Below are positions 49,436 to 57,168 of a DNA stretch of 64,000 nt, piece after piece (within the stretch, counting starts at the first letter, position 1; the number at the start of each line of letters is the position of its first letter). Below the pieces are notes generated by a model, which searched no databases, was not told where the DNA came from, and saw only the letters and a list, made by a program, of their open reading frames with translations. Source of the DNA: Youhaiella tibetensis (GTDB taxonomy: Bacteria > Pseudomonadota > Alphaproteobacteria > Rhizobiales > Devosiaceae); assembly GCF_008000755.1 (NCBI RefSeq), contig NZ_CP041690.1, positions 620,001-684,000 of the forward strand, given 5' to 3'. The translations under genes were made by a program, and so were the position numbers.

Positions 49436-49906
49436 TCAATGCTGGACGGCCCCGTCCAGCTCCATCACCGCGATCAGCCGCTCGAAGCCATCCTCGGTGC
49501 CCAGCTTGCGCGTCGCGGGGTCGGAGCCATCGAGGAAAGCGGCCTGCTCGGTGAAGGTCATCCGCGTCTCCTTCCCGCGCGCCCGGAACTCGATGGTGAC
49601 CAGCGAGGTCGAGATGCTCGCGCCCTCGAGAGTCATCTCGTAGGCGTAGACGATCCGCGCCGCCGGGACGATCTCGAAGTAATGCGCGCGAAAGCCCAGC
49701 TTGCGCGCGTCCGGCATGCGCCAGAGCGCCATCTCCTCCCCACCGCGCCTGAAGTCGAACCGCCCGTCGAGTTCGGTCCAATCCACGTGGCAGGAATTCC
49801 ATTGGCGCTTGAGCTCCGCTTCCGACCAGAACCGGAAGGCATGGCGCGGGCTGCCGGGCAGGTCGCGCGCGATAGTGAATGTGGTGTGGCTCACCGCTTC
49901 GTTCAT
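49436..49906 (-). CDS. SRPBCC (AHSA1/START-like) family protein
   Basis: The 156-residue protein has the AHSA1 pattern: FTIARDLPGSPRHAFRFWSE near the N-terminus, the hydrophobic cavity strands (MALWRMPDARKLGFRAHYFE, RIVYAYEMTLEG) and the C-terminal helix DGFERLIAVMELD. Such proteins bind hydrophobic ligands. Their enzymatic role is mostly unknown. It overlaps the ArsR-type gene by ATGA, a common pair in which the regulator controls the SRPBCC gene. Its 3' end contains a hairpin and abuts the chemotaxis operon. Confidence 0.87.
   Translation of the reverse strand: MNEAVSHTTFTIARDLPGSPRHAFRFWSEAELKRQWNSCHVDWTELDGRFDFRRGGEEMALWRMPDARKLGFRAHYFEIVPAARIVYAYEMTLEGASISTSLVTIEFRARGKETRMTFTEQAAFLDGSDPATRKLGTEDGFERLIAVMELDGAVQH
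49441..49460. terminator. Hairpin at the convergent junction of the chemotaxis operon
   Basis: GCTGGACGG and CCGTCCAGC pair perfectly over two bases, eight bases after the chemotaxis operon ends. It lies inside the last codons of the convergent SRPBCC gene. No T-run follows. Confidence 0.35.
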
Positions 49907-50262
49907 GGCTGGTCCTCTTCGTCTTCCGGCAATGCCGCCATCGCCGCCGCCAGGCGGTCGAAGCCGCGGTTGAGGGCGTTTTCGCGCTGCTTCACCCACG
50001 CGCCGATCGGGTCGAGCGCGCCCGGTTCCATCCGGTAGGTTCGCACCCGCCCCACCTTTTCGGAGGCGACCACCCCGCCTTCCTCGAGCACCCGCAGGTG
50101 CTTGAGCGCCGAAGGCAGGGCCATGGCCAGCGGCTCGGCCAGTTCCTTGACCGATGCCGGCCCGGCGCTGAGCCGCTCCACCATGCTGCGGCGCTGCGGA
50201 TCGGCCAGGGCCAGGAACATGCGGTCGAGATGCTGGGGTGCCTGCAAGAACGGGGTCTCCAA
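49903..50262 (-). CDS. ArsR-family transcriptional regulator
   Basis: The 119-residue protein is a winged helix-turn-helix of the ArsR type (FLALADPQRRSMVERLSAG, VKELAEPLAMALPSALKHLR, ASEKVGRVRTYRMEPGAL). No metal-binding cysteines are present, so it probably senses something else, as is usual for ArsR-SRPBCC pairs. The start is uncertain: a TTG five bases after the GST stop gives the full-length domain but has no ribosome site, and an ATG 14 codons later is the alternative. It is co-transcribed with the GST and SRPBCC genes. Confidence 0.85.
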   Translation of the reverse strand: METPFLQAPQHLDRMFLALADPQRRSMVERLSAGPASVKELAEPLAMALPSALKHLRVLEEGGVVASEKVGRVRTYRMEPGALDPIGAWVKQRENALNRGFDRLAAAMAALPEDEEDQP

Positions 50263-50267
50263 AACGT

Positions 50268-50948
50268 CTAGAGGCAGAGATAGCGCTCCGGCATGGCCTC
50301 CCGATAGGGGAACATGTCAAAATAGGGCTGCGCTTCCCTGATCGCCCGCCGGAACGAGGGACGCTCCAGCAGGCGATCAAGATAGGCTTTGAGATTGCCC
50401 TGGTGCGGCGCGAAAGGGTGGATGATCGAAGCGAAAAACAGCGCCGGCGCTGCCGAACAGTCGGCGATGGTGAAGGCTTCCCCCACCACCCATCGGCGCT
50501 TATCCAGCTGCCGTTCGATCATCTCGTAGGCCGTGTCGAGCGTGCGGCGCGCGTCGGCCACGCCCTGCGGGTCGCCCTTTCCGGCCGGCCGGATACGGTC
50601 GAGCACCAGCTTCTGCATGGGCGTGCTGACGTAAAGATCGAAGAACCGGTCCCACAGTCGCGCCTCGAGCCGCCCATCCTCGTCCACCGGCAGCAGCGGC
50701 GTCGCTCCCGGATAGTGTCGATCGAGATATTCGATGATGATCGTCGTCTCGGGCACCGTGCGCTGGCGCGCCGCGTCATGAAGCACGGGGATCTTGCCGA
50801 CCGGCCATAGCGCCAGTAGCGCGCTGGTGGATTTCTCGTCCGCCAGGTCCACGATCACCGGCGAGAATGCCGTGCCGTTCTCGTAAAGCGCCGTCAGCAC
50901 CTTGTGGCAGTAGGAAGCCAGCGGGTGGATGTAGAGGGTCAGGTTCAT
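50268..50948 (-). CDS. Glutathione S-transferase family protein
   Basis: The 226-residue protein has a thioredoxin-like N-terminal domain (LTLYIHPLASYCHKVLTALY, PVGKIPVLHD with the cis-proline, VPETTIIIEYLD) and a helical C-terminal domain (WVVGEAFTIADCSAAPALF). Ser12/Tyr13 of ASYCHK lie where the catalytic residue of the family sits. It would conjugate glutathione to electrophiles in the cytosol. A 12-bp-arm palindrome lies 10 bases before its start codon, and a TetR gene lies just upstream. Confidence 0.88.
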   Translation of the reverse strand: MNLTLYIHPLASYCHKVLTALYENGTAFSPVIVDLADEKSTSALLALWPVGKIPVLHDAARQRTVPETTIIIEYLDRHYPGATPLLPVDEDGRLEARLWDRFFDLYVSTPMQKLVLDRIRPAGKGDPQGVADARRTLDTAYEMIERQLDKRRWVVGEAFTIADCSAAPALFFASIIHPFAPHQGNLKAYLDRLLERPSFRRAIREAQPYFDMFPYREAMPERYLCL

Positions 50949-50957
50949 TGCGCGTCC

Positions 50958-50989
50958 GATAATAGTTTCCGTTTGAAGAAACCATTATC
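50958..50989. promoter_or_regulatory. Long palindromic operator in the GST promoter
   Basis: Arms GATAATAGTTTC and GAAACCATTATC (one mismatch) flank an 8-base spacer, directly upstream of the GST start codon. The right arm with its preceding GAA resembles the right arm of the palindrome at 51013-51038. It is AT-rich and lacks terminator features, so it is an operator rather than a terminator. Confidence 0.65.
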
Positions 50990-51012
50990 AGCCAGCATCC
51001 TTCGGGACAACA

Positions 51013-51038
51013 GATAGTTGCAGCTCGAAGAAACTATC
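51013..51038. promoter_or_regulatory. Second palindrome at the tetR-GST junction
   Basis: GATAGTT and AACTATC are paired arms separated by 12 bases. The right part (GAAGAAACTATC) matches the right arm of the GST operator except for an inserted AT. It overlaps the tetR stop codon. Confidence 0.5.
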
Positions 51039-51699
51039 AGGCCTTGCCGTAAGCCGCCAGGAACACCCGCACGCCCTCCCGGACGCAGCGCTGCAATTCG
51101 GCGTCGTTGGGGATAGCATCGTCACCCAGCAGCATCGCCCGGTTGAGCGGTTCGGACATCACCAGCCAGTTGAAATGGGAGGCGGCCATCATGGAATCCT
51201 CGAACATCAGCAGGTCGCGCGCCGCCAGGTCCTCGAAAGTCCGTGCCAATGAGCGCATGGCGCGCGCCGGCCCGCGCTCGTAGAGCACGCGCGCCAGGTC
51301 GGGAAACCGTGCCACCTCTCCGATCACCAGCCGCCGCAACTGCATCAGGTGCGGCGTGACCACGATGGAAAGCTGCCTGTAGCCATAATCGAAGAGGAAA
51401 CGCGCCAGGTCCTCGCGGTCCTGCAACTTCGGCAAATCGTTATGCACCAGGTCGCCCGCATGGTTGGTCATGCTCGAGACGATCTCGACGAACAGCCCCT
51501 CCTTGCTGCCGAAATGCTTGTAGACCGTCTGCTTGGAAACCCCTGAAAGGGCGGCGATCTCGTCCATGTTGGTGCCGAGATACCCGCCTTTGAGGAACAC
51601 GGCTGTTGCTGCGTTGAGGATGGCGCGCCGCTTCTGCTCGGAGCGTCCGCCGCCCCTGTCGTCGCTCGCTTCGCTTGCCGCCGGAACCGCTCTCGTCAT
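51037..51699 (-). CDS. TetR/AcrR-family transcriptional regulator
   Basis: The 220-residue protein has the TetR helix-turn-helix (RAILNAATAVFLKGGYLGTN, MDEIAALSGVSKQTVYKHFG, residues about 25-70) and a helical ligand-binding domain of the TetR C-terminal type (RQLSIVVTPHLMQLRRLVIGE). Two near-identical palindromes lie between it and the divergent VOC gene, as expected for a self-repressing local regulator. It may control the VOC-hydrolase operon and possibly the GST operon downstream. Confidence 0.9.
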   Translation of the reverse strand: MTRAVPAASEASDDRGGGRSEQKRRAILNAATAVFLKGGYLGTNMDEIAALSGVSKQTVYKHFGSKEGLFVEIVSSMTNHAGDLVHNDLPKLQDREDLARFLFDYGYRQLSIVVTPHLMQLRRLVIGEVARFPDLARVLYERGPARAMRSLARTFEDLAARDLLMFEDSMMAASHFNWLVMSEPLNRAMLLGDDAIPNDAELQRCVREGVRVFLAAYGKA

Positions 51700-51729
51700 G
51701 TCAAATCACCTGCCAGTTGACTCTACAGT

Positions 51730-51775
51730 ACTGGACAGTCTAGTTTGATGCAAATGGAGAACTGGACGGTCTAGT
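51730..51775. promoter_or_regulatory. Two tandem TetR operators between divergent genes
   Basis: ACTGGACAGTCTAGT (51730-51744) and ACTGGACGGTCTAGT (51761-51775) differ by one base. Each is a near-perfect palindrome, and they start 31 bases apart, about three helix turns. They sit between tetR and the VOC gene. A possible half-site, CCAGTTGAC, lies at 51713-51721. Confidence 0.8.
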
Positions 51776-51791
51776 TCTCAAGGGAGTCGCC

Positions 51792-52172
51792 ATGCACATT
51801 CAGTTTGCCGAACTGCCGGTATCCGACCAGGACCGGGCCAGGGCGTTCTACGTCACCCATTTCGATTGTCAGGTCGTTGCGGATGCCCCGATGGGCGCGG
51901 CCGATGGCTGGCGTTGGATTGAGCTGAAATTCCCCGGCAGCCAGACGGCGCTGCATTTCCTGCGCGCCAGGGAAAATCGCGATCCTGACGAACCCGTCCT
52001 GGTTCTCATCGATGAGCACTTGCACGATACCGTCGGCAGGCTCAGAGCCGCCGGGGTCGAGATCATAACCGAGCCGCAGGAAGCGCCCTGGCAACCGGGC
52101 CGCACAGTCGCTGAGTTCCGCGACAGCGAGGGCAATCGCATGGTCCTCGGCACCCCGGAGGCCTCCCGATGA
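51792..52172 (+). CDS. VOC superfamily (glyoxalase/bleomycin resistance-like) protein
   Basis: The 126-residue protein has two beta-alpha-beta-beta-beta modules of the VOC fold (IQFAELPVSDQDRARAFYV, AEFRDSEGNRMVLGTPE). His3 in MHIQF is the usual first metal ligand position, but the second-module glutamate (usually D-P-x-G-N) is less clear. Function within the superfamily cannot be read off. AAGGGAG precedes the ATG. It is controlled from the tandem TetR operators and overlaps the alpha/beta hydrolase gene by ATGA. Confidence 0.85.
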   Translation: MHIQFAELPVSDQDRARAFYVTHFDCQVVADAPMGAADGWRWIELKFPGSQTALHFLRARENRDPDEPVLVLIDEHLHDTVGRLRAAGVEIITEPQEAPWQPGRTVAEFRDSEGNRMVLGTPEASR

Positions 52173-53008
52173 GCTTTCCCGTAGAGTCCCAAACCATCAA
52201 GGTCCCAGGCGCCAGTCTCTATTACGAGGCGACGGGGCAGGGGCCATTGCTGCTCATCATTCCAGGTGGGCCGCAGGATGCCGGACTTTTCGCCGACATG
52301 GCGCAACGCCTGGCTCATCGCTATCGCGTGGTCGCCTATGATCCGCGCGGCAACTCCCGCAGCACCTTTGACGGCGAAGAGCAGCCGCTCGACCTCGACG
52401 TGCTCGGCGACGATGCCGCCCACCTCATCGCCTCGCTCGGGAACGGCCCAGCACATGTGTTCGGCACCAGCGGCGGCGCCCAGATCGGTCTCAATCTGGC
52501 GGCGCGCCATCCCGTTCGCGTGGCGACCCTCGTCGCCCACGAGCCGCCCACCGTCATGCTCCTTGATGATCCGTCCGAGGCCCTCGCCGGCAACCGGTCC
52601 ATCGTCGAAACCTTCCATCGCGATGGCGTCGAAGCGGCGATGGGCCTCTTTTTCTCGATGAACGGTCTCGATATGGATGGCCCGCCCGACGCGCCGCCGC
52701 CTGAGGAAATGCCGCCTGAAGCAGTGGAAGCCTTCGCGCGCATCAGCGCCAACTTCCCCTATTGGCTTGCCCACGGCATCGAAGCCCTGTCGCTCTATAA
52801 GCCCGAAACCGAAGTTCTGGCCTCGGGCCGACCGCGCGTGGTGGTTGCCCTCGGCGAGCGTTCGCAAGGCCAGCCGATCTACGCCATGGGCTCGGCCCTC
52901 GCTTTGCGGCTGGGCATAGAGCCCACGCCCTTCCCGGGCGACCATGTCGGTTACGAGACCGATCCCGAGGCGTTCGTCGCGGCACTGGAGCGTCAACTGG
53001 CCCCGTGA
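52169..53008 (+). CDS. Alpha/beta hydrolase
   Basis: The 279-residue cytosolic protein has the alpha/beta hydrolase core: LLIIPGGPQDAG oxyanion loop, AYDPRGNSRS, nucleophile serine in FGTSGGAQIGLNLA, and a late histidine in FPGDHVGYETDPEAF. GTSGG at the nucleophile elbow and the Pro-rich lid (PPDAPPPEEMPPEA) are its peculiarities. It is translationally coupled to the VOC gene. Together under TetR control they suggest detoxification of, or resistance to, a small molecule. Confidence 0.85.
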   Translation: MSFPVESQTIKVPGASLYYEATGQGPLLLIIPGGPQDAGLFADMAQRLAHRYRVVAYDPRGNSRSTFDGEEQPLDLDVLGDDAAHLIASLGNGPAHVFGTSGGAQIGLNLAARHPVRVATLVAHEPPTVMLLDDPSEALAGNRSIVETFHRDGVEAAMGLFFSMNGLDMDGPPDAPPPEEMPPEAVEAFARISANFPYWLAHGIEALSLYKPETEVLASGRPRVVVALGERSQGQPIYAMGSALALRLGIEPTPFPGDHVGYETDPEAFVAALERQLAP

Positions 53009-53047
53009 GCGTGCAAGGTTGAGCAAAGGACGGCCATTGGCATTGCC

Positions 53048-53710
53048 ATGCTTGCGCTTGGCCGTCCGCTCGGTAATACCGACTCGCTAACTGCATCGAA
53101 AGCCGGGCCATTGCTGAACCTTACCCTCTATGACCTCATCATTCGCTTCGGCGCCTATCTGTTGGTGGCCGCCATTGCCGGCCTCCTCGCGCAGGTGGTG
53201 CTGCGCGCCATGGGCGGCAAGGCGTCGCCCGAAGGTGGCGGCGCCGGTTACGGTGTCTTCGATGGTGTCGGACTGATCGGAGCGCTGATCTTCAAGCAGG
53301 GTTGGGGGCGCAGTCCACAGCCCGAGCCCGGCAGCATGTGGGGAGGGCGCCTCGGCCTCGTCGTCTGGGTGCTTGTGACGCTGGCCCTGACCCTGCTGGC
53401 CGTTTGGGGCCTGCGCTATCTCCGGCCCACAATTGCCTCGTTCGGCACCAACGTCTTCACGCAAGGGGCAATTTCCATCCTCAACGTCAGCACCGATATC
53501 GGCATCTGGTTCGCGCTCATCTCGCTCCTGCCCATGCCGCCGCTATTGGGTGGCAACATCCTTCTCGCCCTCTTTCCGGGCCTGCGGCCTGCCGCGCGCG
53601 GCTTCTACTGGCCGGGCACGGCTCTCGTCGCTCTCTTCGTCGGCCTCGGCTTTGCCGAAGCGACCCTCGCACCGGCCTGGGCAACTCTGCGCAACTGGAT
53701 GCTGGCCTAG
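53048..53710 (+). CDS. Membrane protein resembling a catalytically dead site-2 protease (M50-like)
   Basis: The 220-residue protein has about four to five membrane segments (about 28-54, 103-124, 150-178, 188-210). The segment LLPMPPLLGGNILLALFPGL (160-179) matches the NLLPIPPLDGG motif of S2P/M50 proteases, and GYGVFDGVGLIGALIF (68-82) matches their conserved HLDPxG region. The zinc ligands are lost: no HExxH occurs in the first helices, and the PPLDGG aspartate is leucine. It may be a pseudo-protease or membrane chaperone. The start has a weak ribosome site, and a TTG at residue 22 or 23 is an alternative. Confidence 0.55.
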   Translation: MLALGRPLGNTDSLTASKAGPLLNLTLYDLIIRFGAYLLVAAIAGLLAQVVLRAMGGKASPEGGGAGYGVFDGVGLIGALIFKQGWGRSPQPEPGSMWGGRLGLVVWVLVTLALTLLAVWGLRYLRPTIASFGTNVFTQGAISILNVSTDIGIWFALISLLPMPPLLGGNILLALFPGLRPAARGFYWPGTALVALFVGLGFAEATLAPAWATLRNWMLA

Positions 53711-54511
53711 CTATTCGAGCGCGGCCTCGACGCCGTAGCGATCAGCGATCTGCCCCAGCGTGCCGTCGCTCTTGATCTCCCCCAGTACCTGCTCCAGCCG
53801 GCGCTTGAGCGTCAGGTCGCCGCGCCAGAGGCCGAGTACGACCGGATAACGCTCGAGCGGCAGTTCGCTCACCTGCCAGCCGTGGGCATCCGCCATCGCC
53901 GTCGTGGCCAGCACCTCGCCGATCCCCCCGGCCAACTCGCCCGTCTCGATCTTGGCAGCGATCGCCTCCATGCCCGGCACCAGCCTCACCCGCGCTTCGT
54001 TTTCCTTGAGATAGCGGCTGAGCGCAATGCGATCGAGGCCCGTGAGGCCCGGGTAGAAACCCACCAGCGCGCCCTTGAGCTCAAGATGGCCGCCCGGCGA
54101 GGCCACGGCCCAGCCCGTATGGAGATAGGGTTGGGTGACGTCGAGGAACGAGCGCGTCCGCGTCGAATCCACCGTCCCGCCCGCCAGGAGCTGGCAGGTC
54201 GTGCGCGTCACCCGCCAGTTGCGCGGGTTGAAGTCCCTGCCCATGGCCGCAATGCGGTTGAGGTCGAGCCGCAAATCCATGCGCGCCGTAATCTCTTCGA
54301 GCAGCTCGACGTCAAACCCCGGACGGCTCGCCTCCGCCGTCACCAGCGGCGGGTACGCCTCGGGCACGCAGACGCGCAGGACGCCACTTTTCTCCACCTC
54401 GGCCAGCGACGTGTCCGGCGGCAGCAGATAGAGCGCCGCCAGCAGCGCGAAGAGCACCGCCGCCGTGCCGATATCGCGCAGGAACCGGCGCAACCCCTTG
54501 AGCGCACTCAT
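53711..54511 (-). CDS. Membrane-anchored substrate-binding protein (SBP family 3) of an ABC-2 transporter
   Basis: The 266-residue protein has an uncleaved-looking N-terminal helix (IGTAAVLFALLAALYLLPP, residues about 14-32) and an SBP family 3 domain (GVLRVCVPEAYPPLVTAE, GFDVELLEEITARMDL, SFLDVTQPYLHTGWAVA, LGQIADRYGVEAAL). It overlaps the ABC-2 permease gene by ATGA. A binding protein paired with an ABC-2 (usually export) permease is uncommon. Such sets are known next to PQQ/lanthanide alcohol dehydrogenase genes (PedA2, LutA). The link here is inference. Confidence 0.82.
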   Translation of the reverse strand: MSALKGLRRFLRDIGTAAVLFALLAALYLLPPDTSLAEVEKSGVLRVCVPEAYPPLVTAEASRPGFDVELLEEITARMDLRLDLNRIAAMGRDFNPRNWRVTRTTCQLLAGGTVDSTRTRSFLDVTQPYLHTGWAVASPGGHLELKGALVGFYPGLTGLDRIALSRYLKENEARVRLVPGMEAIAAKIETGELAGGIGEVLATTAMADAHGWQVSELPLERYPVVLGLWRGDLTLKRRLEQVLGEIKSDGTLGQIADRYGVEAALE

Positions 54512-55386
54512 CCGCGGCGGAATTCCCAAACGGCGAGAAGGAAGAACGTCAGCGTCATGCCGCCCAGCACCAGGTAGTTCGTGGTGGGATCGAACTGGTG
54601 GAAGTTGATCAGCACCCCGCGCAGCGCGTCCACGCAATAGGTGATCGGGTTGATCCTGACGATCGCCACCAGCCACTCGGGATAGTTGACCACGCTCTGC
54701 GCCGCCGTCAGCGACGGGTCGAGCGGAAAGATCGAACTCGAAGTGAAGTAGAGCGGTAGGATCACGAGATTGGAAAACACCCCGAACCCCTCGAAACTCT
54801 TGATGCGGCTGGCGATGATGACGCCCAGCGACGTTAGCCCGAACGAGAGTACGAACATCAGCCCGAGCGCCGAAAGGATCGCCTGCGGCGTGATCGTCAC
54901 GTCCACGAACCGCGCCAGCACCAGGACGAAGCAGCCATGGAACATGGCCACCGTCGCCCCGCCCAGGATCTTGCCGAGCAGGATCGTCTCGCGCGCCAGC
55001 GGCGACACCAGTACCTCACGCAGGAATCCGAACTGCCGGTCCCAGATCACCGAGATCGCCGACTGCACGGAGGTGTAGAGAATGTTGAGGACGATCACCG
55101 CCGGAAAGATGAACTGCAGGTAGGTGAACGGCACCACATAGCGCACCTCCCCATAGACCTCGCCCCGGAAATAGGGATTGAGGCCTATACCCATCACCAG
55201 CACCCACAGGAGCGGGCGGCTGAAGCCACCGAGCAATTGCCCCCTGTCGCGCAGTGCGCGCTTGATCTCCCGCAGCCAGACCGCATAGAGCCCGGCAACC
55301 TGGATCCATGCCAGGCGCTGCCAGGAATCATCGTTGTCTTCCGCCCAGATATCGGCCTCGAGGGCCGTCGCGCTTGCCTCGCTCAT
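54508..55386 (-). CDS. ABC-2 type transporter permease
   Basis: The 292-residue membrane protein has six helices and the ABC-2 signature region (VLNILYTSVQSAISVIWDRQFGF up to GLTSLGVIIASRIKSFEGFG), ending with the periplasmic FTSSSIFPLDPSL loop and a last helix MTLTFFLLAVWEF. ABC-2 permeases usually export drugs, polysaccharides or lipids. The neighbouring binding protein argues for PedC/LutF-like transport. It overlaps both flanking genes by ATGA. Confidence 0.9.
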   Translation of the reverse strand: MSEASATALEADIWAEDNDDSWQRLAWIQVAGLYAVWLREIKRALRDRGQLLGGFSRPLLWVLVMGIGLNPYFRGEVYGEVRYVVPFTYLQFIFPAVIVLNILYTSVQSAISVIWDRQFGFLREVLVSPLARETILLGKILGGATVAMFHGCFVLVLARFVDVTITPQAILSALGLMFVLSFGLTSLGVIIASRIKSFEGFGVFSNLVILPLYFTSSSIFPLDPSLTAAQSVVNYPEWLVAIVRINPITYCVDALRGVLINFHQFDPTTNYLVLGGMTLTFFLLAVWEFRRG

Positions 55387-56393
55387 CGCGTGTGCTCCCC
55401 GCCCTGTCGCGCAAAACTGAGCGTCCGCTCGCGCGGGCTCGCCTCCTGGTCGCGTGGCGCCTTGCCCGTCAGCGTCAGGAATACGCTTTCGAGGCTCGGC
55501 CGCTCGACGTCGAGGCTCCGGATGCGCGTCCCGAAGCGTTCGAGGAAATCCTCGACCGCCGCATCGTCAACGTCCGAGATCAGGATGCCTTCCCCGCTGG
55601 TCGCCCCGCGTGGGCCGTAATGGGCTAGGATCTCGGTCTTGGCGGCGCTGTCCTTGGGGCGGATGCGCAGGTATTCGCGTCCGATCGTGTGCTTGAGTTC
55701 GTCCGGAGTGCCCATCGCCAGCACCGCGCCGTGGTCGATCACGCACACGCGGTCGCAGCGCTCCACTTCCTCGATATAGTGGGTGGTCACCACGATGGTG
55801 AGCCCGCGCAATTCCTGAAGCCTGCGCAGGTAGAACCAGATACGCTCCCGCGATTGCGCGTCTAGCCCCACAGTCGGTTCGTCCAGGAATAGCACGCGTG
55901 AATTGTGTACAAGCGCCCGGGCAATCTCGAGCCGTCGCTTCATGCCCGAGGAGAGCGTGCGCACCAGCCGTTCCTTGACCTCGCCCAGTTCCACCAGTTC
56001 GAGCAGCGCATCGATGCGCTTCTGGCTCACGGACATCGGCACCCCATAAGCGAGCGCGTGGAACTTGAGGTTTTCCTCAACGCTCAGCCGGTCGTCGAGG
56101 CTCGGTTCCTGGAACACCACTCCGATATTGCGCCGCGCGCGCAGCGGACTTTTGAGCACATCGACGCCGGCGATGCGCGCCGTGCCCGAATTGGGCTTGA
56201 GGATGGTGCAGAGGATGGAAAGGAGCGTGGTCTTGCCGGCGCCGTTCGGCCCGAGCAGCGCGAACAGTTCGCCCCGCCCCACATCGAAACTCACGCCGCC
56301 GAGCGCTTGGTGTTCGCCATAGCGCTTGGCGAGGTCCTTGACCTCGATGACGGGGGATGGAACGGCGGCTGGCCGCCCGGCTCCTGTGTTCAT
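55383..56393 (-). CDS. ABC transporter ATPase (DrrA/CcmA type) for the ABC-2 permease
   Basis: The 336-residue ATPase has Walker A GPNGAGKTTLLS, a Q-loop in VVFQEPSLDDRLS, signature LSSGMKRRLEIARAL and Walker B VLFLDEPTVGLD, followed by a C-terminal extension (about 245-336) typical of ABC-2-linked ATPases. I chose the ATG with GGAGAC upstream over a longer frame reading into the promoter. It leads the ATPase-permease-binding protein operon and faces the cytochrome c gene. Confidence 0.92.
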   Translation of the reverse strand: MNTGAGRPAAVPSPVIEVKDLAKRYGEHQALGGVSFDVGRGELFALLGPNGAGKTTLLSILCTILKPNSGTARIAGVDVLKSPLRARRNIGVVFQEPSLDDRLSVEENLKFHALAYGVPMSVSQKRIDALLELVELGEVKERLVRTLSSGMKRRLEIARALVHNSRVLFLDEPTVGLDAQSRERIWFYLRRLQELRGLTIVVTTHYIEEVERCDRVCVIDHGAVLAMGTPDELKHTIGREYLRIRPKDSAAKTEILAHYGPRGATSGEGILISDVDDAAVEDFLERFGTRIRSLDVERPSLESVFLTLTGKAPRDQEASPRERTLSFARQGGEHTR

Positions 56394-56685
56394 GCCTGTC
56401 TCCACGCTGAACGCGAGAACCATCGGGCGGAAATGCAGATGGCCTGAGAGTTTCCTTTCCCTATAGCGGCTTAGGCAGACCGGTCGAACGCTCAATCCTC
56501 AATTACATACATTGCGCCAACGTTGGGGGTGCTCGGCTTGACGCACCTCCGGGCGGCGCTGATAACTCGATGCGATATACTGAGTTCTTAGGGAATCTCC
56601 GACACGACTCTGGTTGACGATCCAAGGATCGGCAGCGTTGCCGGCCGCCAGGGCTCAGTTCGACTAAATTGTGTTAGGAACTGCT
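56394..56685. promoter_or_regulatory. Divergent promoter region, ABC-2 operon / cytochrome c
   Basis: In this 292-bp gap the best plus-strand promoter is TTGACG (56538-56543), 17 bases, then GATAAC (56561-56566), leaving a leader of about 115 bases before the cytochrome c start. A second TTGACG at 56614 has no matching -10. Two GANTC sites lie at 56593-56610. No minus-strand promoter stands out. Confidence 0.4.
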
Positions 56686-57114
56686 ATGCGTAAGACATGG
56701 ATGGGTCTGGGGATGTTCGTGGTGCTGGCCGCCGCGACCCCGGCTCTTGCAGAAGATGCTGCCACCAGGACTATCCAGGATGGCGTTTATACTGCCGAAC
56801 AGGCCGATCGCGGCGCCGAGCTTGTGGGCAATGCCTGCTCGCTCTGCCACGGCAACACCCTGCGCGGTTCGCCCGCCGGTCCCTCGGTGATGAGCGGCTT
56901 CTTCGACAAGTGGGGCAGCAAGCCCCTGGCCGAGCTCTACACCTACATTTCCACCGAGATGCCCGCCGACAATCCGGGCGGCATGGAGCCGGCTGAATAT
57001 GCCGACATCACCGCCCGCATCCTGAGCCTCGCCGGTGCCCCCGAGGGCAGCGAGGAACTGGTTCCGGACGAGGCCGTGCTGGCCAACATCACCATCGTCG
57101 ACAAGGCCAAGTAA
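56686..57114 (+). CDS. Periplasmic cytochrome c, class I
   Basis: The 142-residue precursor has a Sec signal peptide (MRKTWMGLGMFVVLAAATPA, cleavage after ALA at 22) and one haem-binding CSLCH at 51-55. The likely axial methionine is Met92 in EMPADNPGGM. The pattern GxxLxG...PSV...FxxxW...MPxxxPGGM...Y resembles the cytochrome c domain or partner of PQQ alcohol dehydrogenases. AGGA lies before the ATG. It would carry electrons in the periplasm. No dehydrogenase gene is in the window. Confidence 0.85.
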   Translation: MRKTWMGLGMFVVLAAATPALAEDAATRTIQDGVYTAEQADRGAELVGNACSLCHGNTLRGSPAGPSVMSGFFDKWGSKPLAELYTYISTEMPADNPGGMEPAEYADITARILSLAGAPEGSEELVPDEAVLANITIVDKAK

Positions 57115-57140
57115 GCCGAGGTCGACGACCTGTCGTCAAG

Positions 57141-57167
57141 CGGCGGCGCCCCCCGGTGCCGCCGTTT
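57141..57167. terminator. Intrinsic terminator after the cytochrome c gene
   Basis: CGGCGGCGCC and GGTGCCGCCG form a 10-bp stem (one G:U pair) over a CCCC loop, followed by only TTT. It separates the cytochrome gene from the convergent DUF58 gene. Confidence 0.6.
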
Positions 57168-57168
57168 G

